A stretch of DNA of 64,000 bases from Paracoccus methylarcula (GCF_003007735.2 NZ_PXNQ02000001.1:434001-498000); one strand, 5' to 3'. Positions 1 to 9,493 are shown, counted from the stretch's first letter. The notes: generated by a model not told the origin, from the letters alone. Program-made: numbers and translations.

Positions 1-1
1 A

Positions 2-556
2 ATCCAGAACATCCGGATCGCCCTGCGCAATGCGGATTTTACCACTGCGGGACGGATCGAGGATGTGATCAATCGTGAGTTCAGCCGCTCTGTCGCGGTG
101 ATGCAAGATGGTGGCACCGTGATTGTCGAGTTTCGCAAGCTTGGCCAGATCAACCCCGCCCGGGTCCTGGGAAGAATCGAAAACCTGGAAGTCGAACCCG
201 AAGATCGTGCGAAAGTGGTCATCGATCACAAGGCCGGTACGATCGTCATGGGCGAGCATGTTCGCATTTCACATGTGGCTGTGTCGCAAGGGAATCTGAC
301 GTTGCGGGTCAGTGAAGCGCCGCAAGCGTCCCAACCGAACCCCTTCGCGGATGGCGAAACCGTCACCCTGCCAAGGTCATTTGCCGAACTGAGAGAGGAA
401 CCCGGTATCGGTTTTGCTGAGGTGGCGGGCGAGGCTTCGCTCAGCGACGTGATTGATGGACTCAATGCGCTCGGGGTGCAGCCACGCGACATGATCGATA
501 TTTTGAAATCCATACATGCGGCGGGTGCCTTGCATGCCGATCTGATCGTCGAGTAG
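2..556 (+). CDS. flgI: Flagellar P-ring protein FlgI (3' part only)
   Basis: FlgI is a periplasmic protein that forms the P ring, the bushing around the flagellar rod in the peptidoglycan layer. Only the C-terminal half is present: the frame is open from the first bases and the gene starts upstream of the window. About 184 residues are visible, against roughly 370 for the family. The visible end carries the family's characteristic tail, with VIDGLNALGVQPRDMI followed by ILKSIHAAGALHADLIVE. A GTG at 65 could be misread as a start, but the preceding codons continue the protein. No flagellar gene follows; a 400-base gap and then a penicillin-binding protein on the other strand come next, so this is the end of a flagellar cluster. 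Confidence 0.93.
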   Translation: MQNIRIALRNADFTTAGRIEDVINREFSRSVAVMQDGGTVIVEFRKLGQINPARVLGRIENLEVEPEDRAKVVIDHKAGTIVMGEHVRISHVAVSQGNLTLRVSEAPQASQPNPFADGETVTLPRSFAELREEPGIGFAEVAGEASLSDVIDGLNALGVQPRDMIDILKSIHAAGALHADLIVE

Positions 557-955
557 GCGAGCCATGATGTCTAGAGCCATGGAACCGCGATGTTGTGGCG
601 GCTAATTATGGTTCGTTTGCAGTCATCATCCTGCGGCGACTTCGGGACTTATCACGAAGCGCCCCGAGATCGAAGCAGGGAGGCTGCGGTTTTCGAGACC
701 GGGAACATGCTTCACGATTTCTTCGGTCAAGACATCCTTCGTTTTGCCGAACGCATGTCGGCGCTCTCTGCAATCGCGACAAGGAAATCAGCTTCGCGCG
801 GCCAGGTTGGGGTTATGCGGCATCCCGACGAGGTGGTCCCTTGTATATGATCGAGATCAGCCAGTCAGTGCGGCTGGTGCTCTGGCCGAGACCATGTCGA
901 GAGCTGTCCAATATGATCCCGGCGTCACTCGATGCATCGCGCGGGAAAGGGAGGC
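557..955. other. Gene-poor gap between flgI and the penicillin-binding protein
   Basis: The two flanking genes converge on this 400-base stretch. The open frames in it have no recognisable domain and no good ribosome binding site. I see no hairpin with a T run, no tRNA and no repeat. It may hold decayed sequence, but nothing identifiable remains. Confidence 0.5.
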
Positions 956-3262
956 TCAATTCCCTCCCAGGATCCCGTTCAGTGCCCGGCTCAGCGCGTC
1001 ATCCGAACTGGATGAGGTCGAGGAACCTTCGGTTTGCGGTGCATTTCCGGTGATCTCGGTAGGGGCTGTGACGACTCGTCCTCCCTGGTTTTGCGCCTGC
1101 CGCTGGCTTTCGGCATCCTGCATCGCCCCCGCCAGCGCTGCGGCCAGTGGATCATCGGGAGAGCCGGAGGTCACCACCTTGGGCGTGTTCTCTCCGCTGG
1201 AGACGATAATGCCGCTGCCATCGGGAGACACGGTCGACAGCGGAAGGACGGGCAGGCCCTCGTGAATATCCGACATGACCGCCTGCCAGATTTCCGCCGG
1301 AAGCCCGCCTCCGGTTACGCCGGAAAGCGGCGTGTTGTCGTCATAGCCCATCCAGACGCCGGCGACATATTGTTCGGTAAAACCGACGAACCAGGCATCG
1401 CGATAGCTGCTGGTCGTGCCGGTTTTCCCGGCTGTCGGGCGGTCGCCCAGCTTGGCGCGTGTGCCGGTCCCCGACTGGATCACCTGCTGCATCATGTAGA
1501 TCAGCTGACCTGCCGCCCTCTGGCTGATGACACGTTCGCCGAAACCGCCGAGCTGCCCCATAAGCGGCTGCTCGTCGCCCCGGATATTCAATTCGATCAG
1601 GCCATAGGGTGCGACCGAGGTGCCGCCATTGCGGATGCCCGCATAGGCGCCGGTCAGTTCCAGCAGGGTTGCCTCGGACGCTCCGAGACCAAGCGAAGGG
1701 CTGGACGTCAGGTTGCTGACAATGCCGAAATCATGTGCCACGCTTCTCACGGCGTCGCGCCCGACCGCTTCTTGCAGGCGAATTGTCGCCGTGTTCAGCG
1801 AGCGTTTCAGGGCGTCGGTCAGCGTCACGGAGCCGTAGTAACGGCGGGTGTAGTTCTTGGGAGACCATGGCTTGCCGCCGGGAATGCGAATGGTCAGCGG
1901 CCCGTCCTGCACCACATCGGATGGCGAATAACCGGCTTCCAGTGCGGCGGCATAGACAAAGGGCTTGAAGCTGGAACCGGTTTGACGCTTGGCCTGAATG
2001 GCCCGGTTAAAGGCGCCATTCACGGTCGTGTCCCGCCCGCCGATCATTGCCCGGACAGCGCCATCGGCCGACATGATCACGACAGCGGCTTCGGCCTTGC
2101 TGCCATCCTTGACCTTTTCGTCGAAAACGCGTTTCAGCGCCCGTTCGGCGGCTTTCTGGATGCGCTGGTCGAAGGTGGTCTTGAGCGTGACATCCTCGGT
2201 CGTTTCGCTGGTCAGGAAGCCGGGGCCGGTATCCATCACCCAATCCGCGAAATATCCCCCCGCCCGTTCGGCGGCGGCCTGCGACAGCACGGCCGGATGC
2301 GCCTTGGCGTCGGCGAATTGCTTGTCGTCCAGGTAACCCTGCTCATGCATGAGGCCCAGGACCAGCCCGGCACGGCCCTGGCTGCGTTCGAGATTCGCCG
2401 TGGGGGCGAAATAGCTGGGCGCCTTGAGCAATCCGGCCAGCATTGCCGCCTCTGCCGCATTCACATCCGAAGCGGGCTTGTTGAAATACCGCTGGCTGGC
2501 GGCCTCGAAACCGCGCGCCCCGGCACCGAGATAGGAGCGGTTCATATAGATGTTGAGGATATCGTCCTTCGAATATTTCGCTTCGAGCGCGAAAGCGAAG
2601 GGAACCTCCTTGACCTTCCGCCACAGGCTGCTGACCCGGCAGCTTTCCTCGAACTCGGCTTCGTTCTTCCACTGGATCGGGTCAAAGGTTTCGCCCAGGC
2701 AAAGAAGCTTCGCGACCTGCTGCGTGATGGTCGAGCCGCCATTGCCTTCAAGCGGGCCGCGCCCCTCGGCGAGGTTGATCTTGATGGCGCCTGCAACGCC
2801 GCGGGGACTAACACCGAGATGGCCGTAGAAGCGGCGATCCTCGGTTGCGATGACGGCGTGTTTCAGCACCGGGGCGATCTGGTCGCTATTGACCGTGCCG
2901 AAGGTTTCGCCACGCCATGCGAAGACCTTGCCGTTGCGGTCCAGCATCGTGACCGAGCCGCGTGCCCGCGCGTCGAAAAGCTCTTCGGGTTCGGGCAGGC
3001 CACTGTAATAATAGGCTGTCGCCGCGCCGATAATGAGCGCCATGACCATGGCAAGGCGCCATACGGAACCCCATAGAATCCGCCAGATCAGGCTGACTGT
3101 ACCGGCAATGCCGCGCAGCAGCACATTCCCCTTGCGAGGTTGACTGCCACGTTTTCCAGTCTTGCGGCGCATCTTTGACGGCGCGCTTGCCGGGGGCTGG
3201 TTACGCTTGTCGGCAACCGGGCTGCGGCCCGTGCGCTTTGGAGTGCCGGTCGGTCTTTTCAT
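956..3262 (-). CDS. Class A penicillin-binding protein (PBP1-type transglycosylase/transpeptidase)
   Basis: Bifunctional peptidoglycan synthase of the inner membrane that polymerises lipid II and cross-links stem peptides. A very basic cytoplasmic N-terminus (1-50) precedes one membrane segment (about 66-86). The GT51 transglycosylase follows, with catalytic Glu141 in ATEDRRFYGHLG, GGSTITQQVAK near 176-186 and RKVKE near 215. The transpeptidase has all three motifs: SSFK with Ser430, SLN at 488-490 and KTG at 613-615. The tail is Ser/Thr/Glu-rich and of low complexity. I chose the ATG at 3262 because it removes a 15-residue extension that would need a TTG start at 3307. Length (768 residues) is normal for PBP1A/1B-like enzymes; which of the two it replaces cannot be told from sequence alone. 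Confidence 0.95.
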   Translation of the reverse strand: MKRPTGTPKRTGRSPVADKRNQPPASAPSKMRRKTGKRGSQPRKGNVLLRGIAGTVSLIWRILWGSVWRLAMVMALIIGAATAYYYSGLPEPEELFDARARGSVTMLDRNGKVFAWRGETFGTVNSDQIAPVLKHAVIATEDRRFYGHLGVSPRGVAGAIKINLAEGRGPLEGNGGSTITQQVAKLLCLGETFDPIQWKNEAEFEESCRVSSLWRKVKEVPFAFALEAKYSKDDILNIYMNRSYLGAGARGFEAASQRYFNKPASDVNAAEAAMLAGLLKAPSYFAPTANLERSQGRAGLVLGLMHEQGYLDDKQFADAKAHPAVLSQAAAERAGGYFADWVMDTGPGFLTSETTEDVTLKTTFDQRIQKAAERALKRVFDEKVKDGSKAEAAVVIMSADGAVRAMIGGRDTTVNGAFNRAIQAKRQTGSSFKPFVYAAALEAGYSPSDVVQDGPLTIRIPGGKPWSPKNYTRRYYGSVTLTDALKRSLNTATIRLQEAVGRDAVRSVAHDFGIVSNLTSSPSLGLGASEATLLELTGAYAGIRNGGTSVAPYGLIELNIRGDEQPLMGQLGGFGERVISQRAAGQLIYMMQQVIQSGTGTRAKLGDRPTAGKTGTTSSYRDAWFVGFTEQYVAGVWMGYDDNTPLSGVTGGGLPAEIWQAVMSDIHEGLPVLPLSTVSPDGSGIIVSSGENTPKVVTSGSPDDPLAAALAGAMQDAESQRQAQNQGGRVVTAPTEITGNAPQTEGSSTSSSSDDALSRALNGILGGN

Positions 3263-3615
3263 GCCTGCTTTTGCCTGCTCGTTACCTGGCCGATGGGGTA
3301 TGGCCAATTAAACCCGCAGCATACATGAGAAGTTTTGAACATGGAATTGCGCTGACCAATCCGTGATCGATCACCTTTTGCTTGATCGACCCAGAGTTCG
3401 GGATTGCTGCAAAGAGATCGGGCAGAATAGCAGGCTCCGCAACTGAATCCTGCGTAATTTGAGCGCATATCGGGTCAAATATGCCTATCAAACAGGCATT
3501 TCCTGTATCCGCTGGCCATAAAATGCCCACAGCCTTGTCGAAACGACATCCGATTGCCGATCACGAAGCGGAAGGCAGCCGGTCCGGCGGCTTGAAACGC
3601 AGACAGGTGAATGAC
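3263..3615. other. Divergent intergenic region between the PBP gene and amtB
   Basis: About 350 bases that must carry the promoters of both divergent genes. I found no convincing -35/-10 pair and no sigma-54 GG-N10-GC element. A small inverted repeat (ATGCC...GGCAT) lies near 3481-3499. No glnK gene is present here, although glnK usually precedes amtB. Confidence 0.5.
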
Positions 3616-4946
3616 ATGAGAAAGACTTCCCCGTTAATCGCGGCATTGGCACTGTCGATTGCCCTGCCAGCCGTCGCGCAGGAGACCGCCGCAGCGGATG
3701 CAGCCCCCGCGGTCAGCGCGGACGTGGCCTATATTTTCAACACGTTGCTGTTCCTGATCGGGGGTTTCCTCGTGATGTGGATGGCGGCGGGTTTCGCCAT
3801 GCTGGAGGCCGGGCTCGTCCGGTCCCGGAACGTGACGACGCAGCTTTTCAAGAATGTTTCGTTGTTCGCCATCGCGGGTCTCATGTATTGGCTGATCGGC
3901 TACAACCTGATGTATCCGGGGGACGGCTGGACCGTGACCGGGGTGATCGGGGCGATCTTCAATCCGGCGACGCTTGATCCGGTCGGTGCGGGTGATGTGT
4001 CCGCCGGCTATTCCGCCGGGTCCGATTTCCTCTTTCAGTTGATGTTCTGCGCAACCACGGCCTCGATCGTGTCGGGCACGCTGGCCGAGCGGGTGAAACT
4101 ATGGCCCTTCATGATCTTCACCGCATTGTTGACGGGTGTGATCTATCCCATCGAGGCTAGCTGGCAGTGGGGCGGGGGTTTCCTCAGCGAGATGGGCTTC
4201 TCGGATTTCGCGGGCTCCACCCTGGTTCACGCCACCGGCGGTTTTGCCGCGCTGGCGGGCGCAATCATCCTGGGTGCCCGTGACGGAAAATACCGTGCCG
4301 ATGGACGCATGCAACCGATGCCGGGCTCGAACCTTGCCCTTGCCACCCTGGGGGCGTTCATCCTGTGGCTTGGCTGGTTCGGCTTCAATGGCGGCTCCCA
4401 ACTGGCCCTGGGCACGGTCAATGACGCAGCGGATGTCAGCCGTATCTTCGTCAATACCAATATGGCTGCCTCGGCCGGTGCGCTCGCCGCAATTGCCGTG
4501 ACGCAGATCATGTATCGCAAGATCGATCTTACGATGGTGCTCAACGGCGCCCTGGCCGGGCTGGTCGCGATCACCGCCGAGCCGCTTTTCCCGTCGATCT
4601 TCGGATCGGTCCTGATCGGAGCCGTGGGTGGCGCGATCGCGGTTCTGGTGGTGCCGATGCTGGACAGGTTCAAGATCGAGACGTGGTCGGTGCCATCCCG
4701 GTCCACCTGGTCGCCGGTGTCTGGGGCACGCTGATCGTGCCGGCCTCGAATCCCGATGCGAGCTATGTCACCCAGCTTATCGGCATCGTCGTGATCGGGG
4801 TCTTCACCTTCGTGGTCAGCTTCGCGATCTGGACGATCCTCAAGATGACGATGGGGATTCGCGTGGATCGGGAAGCCGAAATCACCGGGCTGGATATCTC
4901 GGAAATGGGGATGGAAGCCTATCCGGACTTCGTGCAGGCAAAATAA
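3616..4946 (+). pseudogene. amtB: Ammonium transporter AmtB, interrupted by a one-base frameshift
   Basis: AmtB is an inner-membrane trimeric channel for ammonium, normally gated by a PII protein. The ATG at 3616 gives a signal-like N-terminus ending near PAVAQ, then the Amt core with MWMAAGFAMLEAGLVRSRN and the first pore histidine in STLVHATGG. After DRFKIE (4680) the frame runs into nonsense and stops at 4734. The missing C-terminal part, starting VVGAIPVHLVAG with the second pore histidine, is encoded one frame back from 4680 to 4946. Adding one G (reading GAG GAC GTG) restores a full-length protein of about 443 residues. The downstream half is intact, so this is either a sequencing error or a very recent mutation. 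No glnK is adjacent; a PII gene (glnB) lies at 51.3 kb. Confidence 0.9.
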
Positions 4947-4975
4947 AGAGTATCGACAGTCTCTTCCCGGAGAGG

Positions 4976-5008
4976 GGCGGGCCGAGTGATCGGCCCGCCT
5001 TTCCGTTT
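4976..5008 (+). terminator. Rho-independent terminator after amtB
   Basis: Perfect 10-bp stem GGCGGGCCGA / TCGGCCCGCC with a GTGA loop, followed by TTTCCGTTT. It lies 30 bases after the amtB stop and just before the convergent 3' end of the prenyl synthase gene. Confidence 0.85.
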
Positions 5009-5027
5009 GGATAAGATGGTCGGAAGA

Positions 5028-6035
5028 TCAGGCGACCCGGCTGACGACAAAATCGGTCAGGTCCGACAGCATCTCGCGAATCGGGTGTTTCGGCAGCGTG
5101 GAGAGTGCGGATTTGGCGCGTCCGGCCCAATCCAGCGCATCCGCCCGAGCCGCTTCCATCGCGCCATGCCGGGCAAGCAGGGTCAGCGCATGTTCCAGGT
5201 CCCCATCGCGCTGATCCCCGGCCTCGATGACGCGCGACCAGAAGGCGCGTTCCTCGGCATCGGCTTTCGCGACCGCCTTGATGACCGGCAACGTCAGTTT
5301 CCGCTCGCGGAAATCGTCACCGATATTCTTCCCGATGGTCTCGGTCGCACCGCCATAATCCAGCAGGTCATCGACGATCTGGAAGGCGATTCCCAAAGCA
5401 TCGCCATAATCGAACAGCGCCTGCACCTGCTCTGCCGGAGCACCGGCGATGACGCCGCCGACCTCGGTCGCGGCGGAAAACAACGCCGCCGTCTTGCCCC
5501 GGACCACCTGCAGATAGACATTCTCATCCGTAGCCAGATCCTGGGCGGCGGTCAGTTGCAGCACCTCGCCCTCGGCAATCGTGGCGCTGGCATTGGCCAG
5601 GATCTCCAGCGTCCGCAAGTTTCCCGGTTCGACCATCAACTGAAAGCTGCGAGCGAACAGGTAATCGCCGACCAGCACCGAGGACTTGTTGTCCCATAGC
5701 AGGTTGGCGGTGGGGCGCCCGCGCCGCTGCCGGCTTTCATCGACGACATCGTCATGCAGCAGCGTGGCGGTATGGATGAACTCGACCGTCGCGGCGAGAT
5801 GGATGTGATACTCGCCCGGATAATCCAGCATTTTCGCCGCCGCCAGCGTTAGCATCGGGCGCAAGCGTTTACCCCCGGCTTCGATAAGATGCGCGGTGAC
5901 TTCGGGAATGCGCGGCGCATGGCGGCTGGACATCCGCTTGCGGATCAGCGCGTTGACCGCGTCCATCTCGGCCGACAATGTCGACGCAAGCCGGTCCAGC
6001 GGCTTCAGAACGTTTTCGTTCACACCCATGGCCAT
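5028..6035 (-). CDS. Polyprenyl diphosphate synthase (octa/decaprenyl type)
   Basis: Long-chain trans-prenyl diphosphate synthase that builds the ubiquinone side chain from isopentenyl and farnesyl-type diphosphates. Both aspartate-rich Mg2+/substrate motifs are present: DDVVD at 95-99 followed by SRQRRG, and DDLLD at 222-226. GGKRLRP (54-60) binds isopentenyl diphosphate. The ATG at 6035 gives 335 residues, the usual family length; the open frame extends further 5' but that part overlaps the divergent DUF2007 gene and is not prenyl synthase sequence. In Paracoccus and Rhodobacter, which use ubiquinone-10, the orthologue makes decaprenyl diphosphate (DdsA); chain length here is inferred from relatives, not read from sequence. 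Confidence 0.92.
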   Translation of the reverse strand: MAMGVNENVLKPLDRLASTLSAEMDAVNALIRKRMSSRHAPRIPEVTAHLIEAGGKRLRPMLTLAAAKMLDYPGEYHIHLAATVEFIHTATLLHDDVVDESRQRRGRPTANLLWDNKSSVLVGDYLFARSFQLMVEPGNLRTLEILANASATIAEGEVLQLTAAQDLATDENVYLQVVRGKTAALFSAATEVGGVIAGAPAEQVQALFDYGDALGIAFQIVDDLLDYGGATETIGKNIGDDFRERKLTLPVIKAVAKADAEERAFWSRVIEAGDQRDGDLEHALTLLARHGAMEAARADALDWAGRAKSALSTLPKHPIREMLSDLTDFVVSRVA

Positions 6036-6104
6036 ACCCCATTTCTGGCCCAACGCATTGCCATGCCATCGACAATTGCGCAACCGCCACATATCCTTTT
6101 CCCG

Positions 6105-6314
6105 ATGAAAGAACTGTTTCGCAGCACAGATCCCGTCAGGATATCCAGTGCCGTCAGCCTGCTGGAGCAGGAGGGCATCGCCGTCTTCGAGATGGACCGG
6201 CATATGAGCATCCTGGATGGGTCGATCGGTATCCTGCCGCGGCGGCTGATGGTCGCGGATCGCGATGCATTCATGGCCCGCAGCATCTTGCGCGATGCGG
6301 GGCTGGATGAGTGA
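6105..6314 (+). CDS. DUF2007 domain protein
   Basis: A 69-residue protein of the DUF2007 family (putative signal-transducing, function unknown). The sequence MKELFRSTDPVRISSAVSLL shows the typical start, in which the protein 'reads' a short alpha/beta fold resembling the PII/ACT type. The ATG at 6105 was chosen because residues before it belong to the divergent leader. Its stop codon overlaps the ATG of the methyltransferase gene (ATGAGTGA), so the two are translationally coupled. The same pairing is common in Rhodobacteraceae. Confidence 0.85.
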   Translation: MKELFRSTDPVRISSAVSLLEQEGIAVFEMDRHMSILDGSIGILPRRLMVADRDAFMARSILRDAGLDE

Positions 6315-7065
6315 AACCCGGGAGGATGGGTTCCTTGGTGGGCGCTTGCAGATCGCGCAGCCCGTCCGCGGCTTTCGTTCGGGCGCCGACGCCGTCATGC
6401 TGGCCGCCGCCTGTCCCGCACAGCCAGGGGAGACCGTGCTGGAACTGGGATGCGGCGCGGGGGTTGCCAGCCTGTGTCTCGGCTGGCGCGTTCCCTCCCT
6501 GAAACTGACCGGGCTGGAGCGGCAGGAGGATTATGCCGCCCTTGCCCGTCGAAACGCCGTGCGAAACGATATCCCGCTGGATGTCGTGACCGGAGATCTT
6601 GCCGCCATGCCCCCTGGATTGCGGGAACAAAGTTTCGACCATGTGATCGCCAACCCTCCCTATTTCCTGTCGGGCAGTCGGGCGGTCGATTCGGGGCGCG
6701 ATGTCTCGCGGCAGGAAAGCCTGCCCCTGGCCGAGTGGATTGATGCGGGATTGCGCCGGTTGAAGCCGGGCGGGATGATGACGGTCATTCAGCGCGCGGA
6801 TCGTCTGGATGCTCTTCTGCCGGCCTTGCAGGCGCGCGCGGGGGCGGTGACGATCCTGCCCGTCTCCGCCCGGACGGGGCGCGAGGCCGGGCGAATCATC
6901 CTGACCGCGCGCAAGGGATCCCGCGCGCCCTTGCGCCTTCTGGCGCCCTTCGTGATGCATGATGCCGACCGGCATCTGCGGGATGGAGAGGATTTTTCCG
7001 GCCCCGCATCGGCTGTTCTTCGCGAAGGAGACTCGATGGCCAGGTATTTTGCGAAAGTTCCGTGA
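6307..7065 (+). CDS. tRNA1(Val) (adenine-N6) methyltransferase-like protein (TrmN6/YfiC family)
   Basis: SAM-dependent N6-adenine methyltransferase of 252 residues. The Rossmann SAM-binding motif LELGCGAGVASLCL lies near 45-58, and the adenine-N6 catalytic motif NPPY is in VIANPPYF near 120. This combination, together with the N-terminal pattern FLGGRLQIAQP, matches the YfiC/TrmN6 family, which modifies A37 of tRNA1(Val) in E. coli; the exact substrate here is inferred. The ATG at 6307 overlaps the end of the DUF2007 gene. Confidence 0.87.
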   Translation: MSETREDGFLGGRLQIAQPVRGFRSGADAVMLAAACPAQPGETVLELGCGAGVASLCLGWRVPSLKLTGLERQEDYAALARRNAVRNDIPLDVVTGDLAAMPPGLREQSFDHVIANPPYFLSGSRAVDSGRDVSRQESLPLAEWIDAGLRRLKPGGMMTVIQRADRLDALLPALQARAGAVTILPVSARTGREAGRIILTARKGSRAPLRLLAPFVMHDADRHLRDGEDFSGPASAVLREGDSMARYFAKVP

Positions 7066-7125
7066 CAGAATCAGAGTTCTGTGCTGCAATCCCGGATGTT
7101 CGCTACACATATAGAGGAGGACGCG

Positions 7126-7290
7126 ATGTCGGTTGCTTCCCACGTTCAGGAACTTCGCAAAAAACACCAGGTTCTGTCAGATGCCGTTGAAAAGGCACAG
7201 AAGAGCCCAGGAACGAGTGATCTGGAGATTGCGGCGATGAAACGTGAAAAGCTCCGTCTCAAGGAGGAAATTTCCCGGCTGTCGCACTGA
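7126..7290 (+). CDS. YdcH family protein (DUF465)
   Basis: A 54-residue, mostly helical protein of the YdcH/DUF465 family, whose function is unknown. It begins MSVASHVQELRKKHQ and has the heptad-like pattern of a short coiled coil, ending in LRLKEEISRL. The start at 7126 is fixed by a perfect AGGAGG at 7115-7120; an upstream in-frame GTG has no such site. A strong terminator follows 30 bases after the stop. Confidence 0.88.
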   Translation: MSVASHVQELRKKHQVLSDAVEKAQKSPGTSDLEIAAMKREKLRLKEEISRLSH

Positions 7291-7321
7291 TCCTGCCAAA
7301 TGCTGACGCTGAAATGAAACC

Positions 7322-7350
7322 GGCCCGCGCCAATGGCGCGGGCCTTGTTT
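7322..7350 (+). terminator. Rho-independent terminator after the YdcH gene
   Basis: Perfect 10-bp stem GGCCCGCGCC / GGCGCGGGCC with an AAT loop, then TTGTTT. It separates the forward genes from the convergent phbB. Confidence 0.88.
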
Positions 7351-7373
7351 ATCAAGCTGTAAGGGCTTGCCGA

Positions 7374-8099
7374 TCAGACGAAGAACTGACCGCCATTCGC
7401 ACTGATGGTCGAGCCGGTGATGAAGCCAGCATCATCGGAAGCCAGGAAAACGACGGCGCGCGCGATCTCTTCGGGTTCGCCGAGACGGCCGACCGGGATT
7501 TGCGGGATGATCCGCTCGTTCAGCACTTTTTCGTCGATGGCGCGAACCATCTCTGTCCCGATATATCCGGGGCAGATCGCGTTGACGGTGATGCCCGCCC
7601 GGGCACCTTCCTGGGCCAGCGCCTTGGTGAAGCCCAGATCACCTGCCTTGGCAGCCGAGTAATTCGCCTGCCCGGCCTGCCCCTTTTGCCCGTTGATCGA
7701 GCTGATATTGATGACCCGGCCGAACTTGCGTTCTCGCATGCCGCCCCAGGTCGTGTGGGTCATGTTGAAGACGCCGGTCAGGTTCGTGTCGATGACCTCT
7801 TTCCATTGTTGCGGAGTCATCTTGTGGAACATCGCGTCGCGGGTGATGCCGGCATTGTTGACCAGCACCTCGACCGGCCCCAATTCCTCCTCGATCTGCT
7901 TGATGCCCGCGGCGCAGGCGTCATAATCGGCGACAGACCATTTATAGGTCTTGATCCCGGTTTCCTCGGTAAAGCCCTTCGCCGCGTCGTCATTGCCGGC
8001 ATAATTGGCCGCAACGGTATATCCCGCCGCGTTCAGCGCCTTGGAAATCGCTGCGCCGATGCCGCGCGATCCCCCGGTTACCAATGCAACTTTTGCCAT
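7374..8099 (-). CDS. phbB: Acetoacetyl-CoA reductase
   Basis: NADPH-dependent reductase that converts acetoacetyl-CoA to (R)-3-hydroxybutyryl-CoA, the monomer for polyhydroxybutyrate. It is a classical short-chain dehydrogenase of 241 residues with the cofactor motif TGGSRGIG (8-15), NNAG (81-84) and the catalytic triad Ser134, Tyr147, Lys151. The segment INGQKGQAGQANYSAAKAG is diagnostic of PhaB/PhbB. It follows phbA on the same strand with an 89-base gap that contains a strong stem-loop. This thiolase-reductase pair is the arrangement known from Paracoccus denitrificans. No PHB synthase gene is in the window. Confidence 0.95.
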   Translation of the reverse strand: MAKVALVTGGSRGIGAAISKALNAAGYTVAANYAGNDDAAKGFTEETGIKTYKWSVADYDACAAGIKQIEEELGPVEVLVNNAGITRDAMFHKMTPQQWKEVIDTNLTGVFNMTHTTWGGMRERKFGRVINISSINGQKGQAGQANYSAAKAGDLGFTKALAQEGARAGITVNAICPGYIGTEMVRAIDEKVLNERIIPQIPVGRLGEPEEIARAVVFLASDDAGFITGSTISANGGQFFV

Positions 8100-8150
8100 T
8101 CATCCCCCCTGTAGGTTAAGCTCGCTTGAAATATTGCTATCGAACTGATG

Positions 8151-8184
8151 TTCTGCGCGCAAGATGATTGCGCGCAGAATTTTT
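8151..8184. other. Strong stem-loop between phbA and phbB
   Basis: Perfect 12-bp stem TTCTGCGCGCAA / TTGCGCGCAGAA with a 5-base loop. The T run (TTTTT, 8180-8184) is on the plus strand, so on the phb mRNA the hairpin is preceded by A residues and not followed by U. It is therefore not a normal terminator for phbA; mRNA stabilisation or termination of antisense transcription are possible roles. Confidence 0.75.
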
Positions 8185-8188
8185 CATA

Positions 8189-9361
8189 TCAGCGTTCGAG
8201 GCACATGGCGACACCCATGCCGCCACCGATGCAAAGCGTGGCAAGGCCCTTCTTGGCGTCCCGGCGCTTCATTTCAAACAGCAGGGTATTGAGGATACGG
8301 CAGCCCGAGGCGCCGATCGGATGACCGATCGCAATGGCTCCGCCGTTCACGTTCACGATATCGGGATTCCAGCCCATGTCCTTGTTCACGGCACAGGCTT
8401 GCGCGGCAAAGGCTTCATTGGCTTCGACCAGGTCGAGGTCGTCGGTCTTCCAGCCGGCCTTCTCCAATGCCTTCCGGCTGGAGGGGATCGGTCCGGTGCC
8501 CATGATGGCAGGGTCAAGACCGGCCGTCGCGTAGGATGCGATGCGGGCCAGGGGTGTCAGGCCCCGGCGATTCGCCTCGTCTTCCGTCATCACCATCACG
8601 GCGGCGGCCCCGTCGTTCAGCCCCGAAGCGTTCGCCGCCGTGACGGAGCCGTCGCGGGTGAAAGCCGGGCGCAGTTTCTGCATCGCCTCCAGCGTGGCGC
8701 CATGGCGGATATATTCATCCTTGTCCACGACGGTGTCGCCCTTGCGGGTCTTGACCGTATAGGCGACGATCTCGTCGTCGAATTTTCCGGCCTTCTGGGC
8801 CGCCTCGGCCTTGTTTTGCGAGGCGACGGCGAACTCATCCTGCTGCTCGCGGCCGATGGACCATTTTTCCGCCACATTCTCGGCCGTCTGACCCATGTGG
8901 TAGTTGTTGAACGCGTCCCAGAGCCCATCGCGGATCATGGTGTCGATCATTTGCAGATCGCCCATCTTCTGACCCGAGCGCAGATAGGCGGCATGGGTTG
9001 CCAGCGACATGCTTTCCTGACCGCCTGCCAGGACGATGTCGGCATCACCGAGAATCACCTGTTGTGCCGCCAAGGCGACGGCGCGCAGCCCCGACCCGCA
9101 GACCTGGTTGATCAGCCAAGCCGCGGATTCCGTGGGCAGACCGGCATTGATATGCGCCTGACGTGCCGGGTTCTGGCCCTGCGCAGCCGTCAGGACCTGG
9201 CCAAGGATGGTTTCGCTGACCTCTGCCGGATCAACGCCGGCGCGGGCGACGACCTCTTTCAGGACGGCTGCACCAAGATCATGTGCAGGCACATTGGCAA
9301 ACGAGCCGAGGAAACTGCCCACCGGTGTGCGGGCGGCGGATACGATTACGGCTTTGGTCAT
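8189..9361 (-). CDS. phbA: Acetyl-CoA acetyltransferase (beta-ketothiolase)
   Basis: Biosynthetic thiolase that condenses two acetyl-CoA into acetoacetyl-CoA, the first step of PHB synthesis. The 390-residue length is typical. The acyl-accepting Cys88 is in [11 protein letters not shown], the catalytic His347 in GHPIGASG, and the second Cys377 in CIGGGMG. The reductase phbB follows 89 bases downstream. The gene upstream on the same strand is an unrelated EAL protein, 132 bases away. Confidence 0.95.
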   Translation of the reverse strand: MTKAVIVSAARTPVGSFLGSFANVPAHDLGAAVLKEVVARAGVDPAEVSETILGQVLTAAQGQNPARQAHINAGLPTESAAWLINQVCGSGLRAVALAAQQVILGDADIVLAGGQESMSLATHAAYLRSGQKMGDLQMIDTMIRDGLWDAFNNYHMGQTAENVAEKWSIGREQQDEFAVASQNKAEAAQKAGKFDDEIVAYTVKTRKGDTVVDKDEYIRHGATLEAMQKLRPAFTRDGSVTAANASGLNDGAAAVMVMTEDEANRRGLTPLARIASYATAGLDPAIMGTGPIPSSRKALEKAGWKTDDLDLVEANEAFAAQACAVNKDMGWNPDIVNVNGGAIAIGHPIGASGCRILNTLLFEMKRRDAKKGLATLCIGGGMGVAMCLER

Positions 9362-9493
9362 GTCGGGCTCCTTCCGATCGTTGCCGGGATTTCGGCGAAT
9401 CTAGCTTAGAATGCGGTTTCATGCCTTGGCGTCAAGTTAATCACCAAGATGCGCATTCCGAAGGAATACCTGACTCGTCCAACTTCTCCGGGT

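Noticed and set aside
557-955. Open frames after flgI that might encode a small protein
   Set aside because: Atypical composition, no ribosome binding site, no domain; left as a gene-poor gap.
1034-3076. Long plus-strand open frame (about 680 codons) over the penicillin-binding protein
   Set aside because: It is the complement of a gene with complete catalytic motifs; GC-rich third positions make long antisense frames common here.
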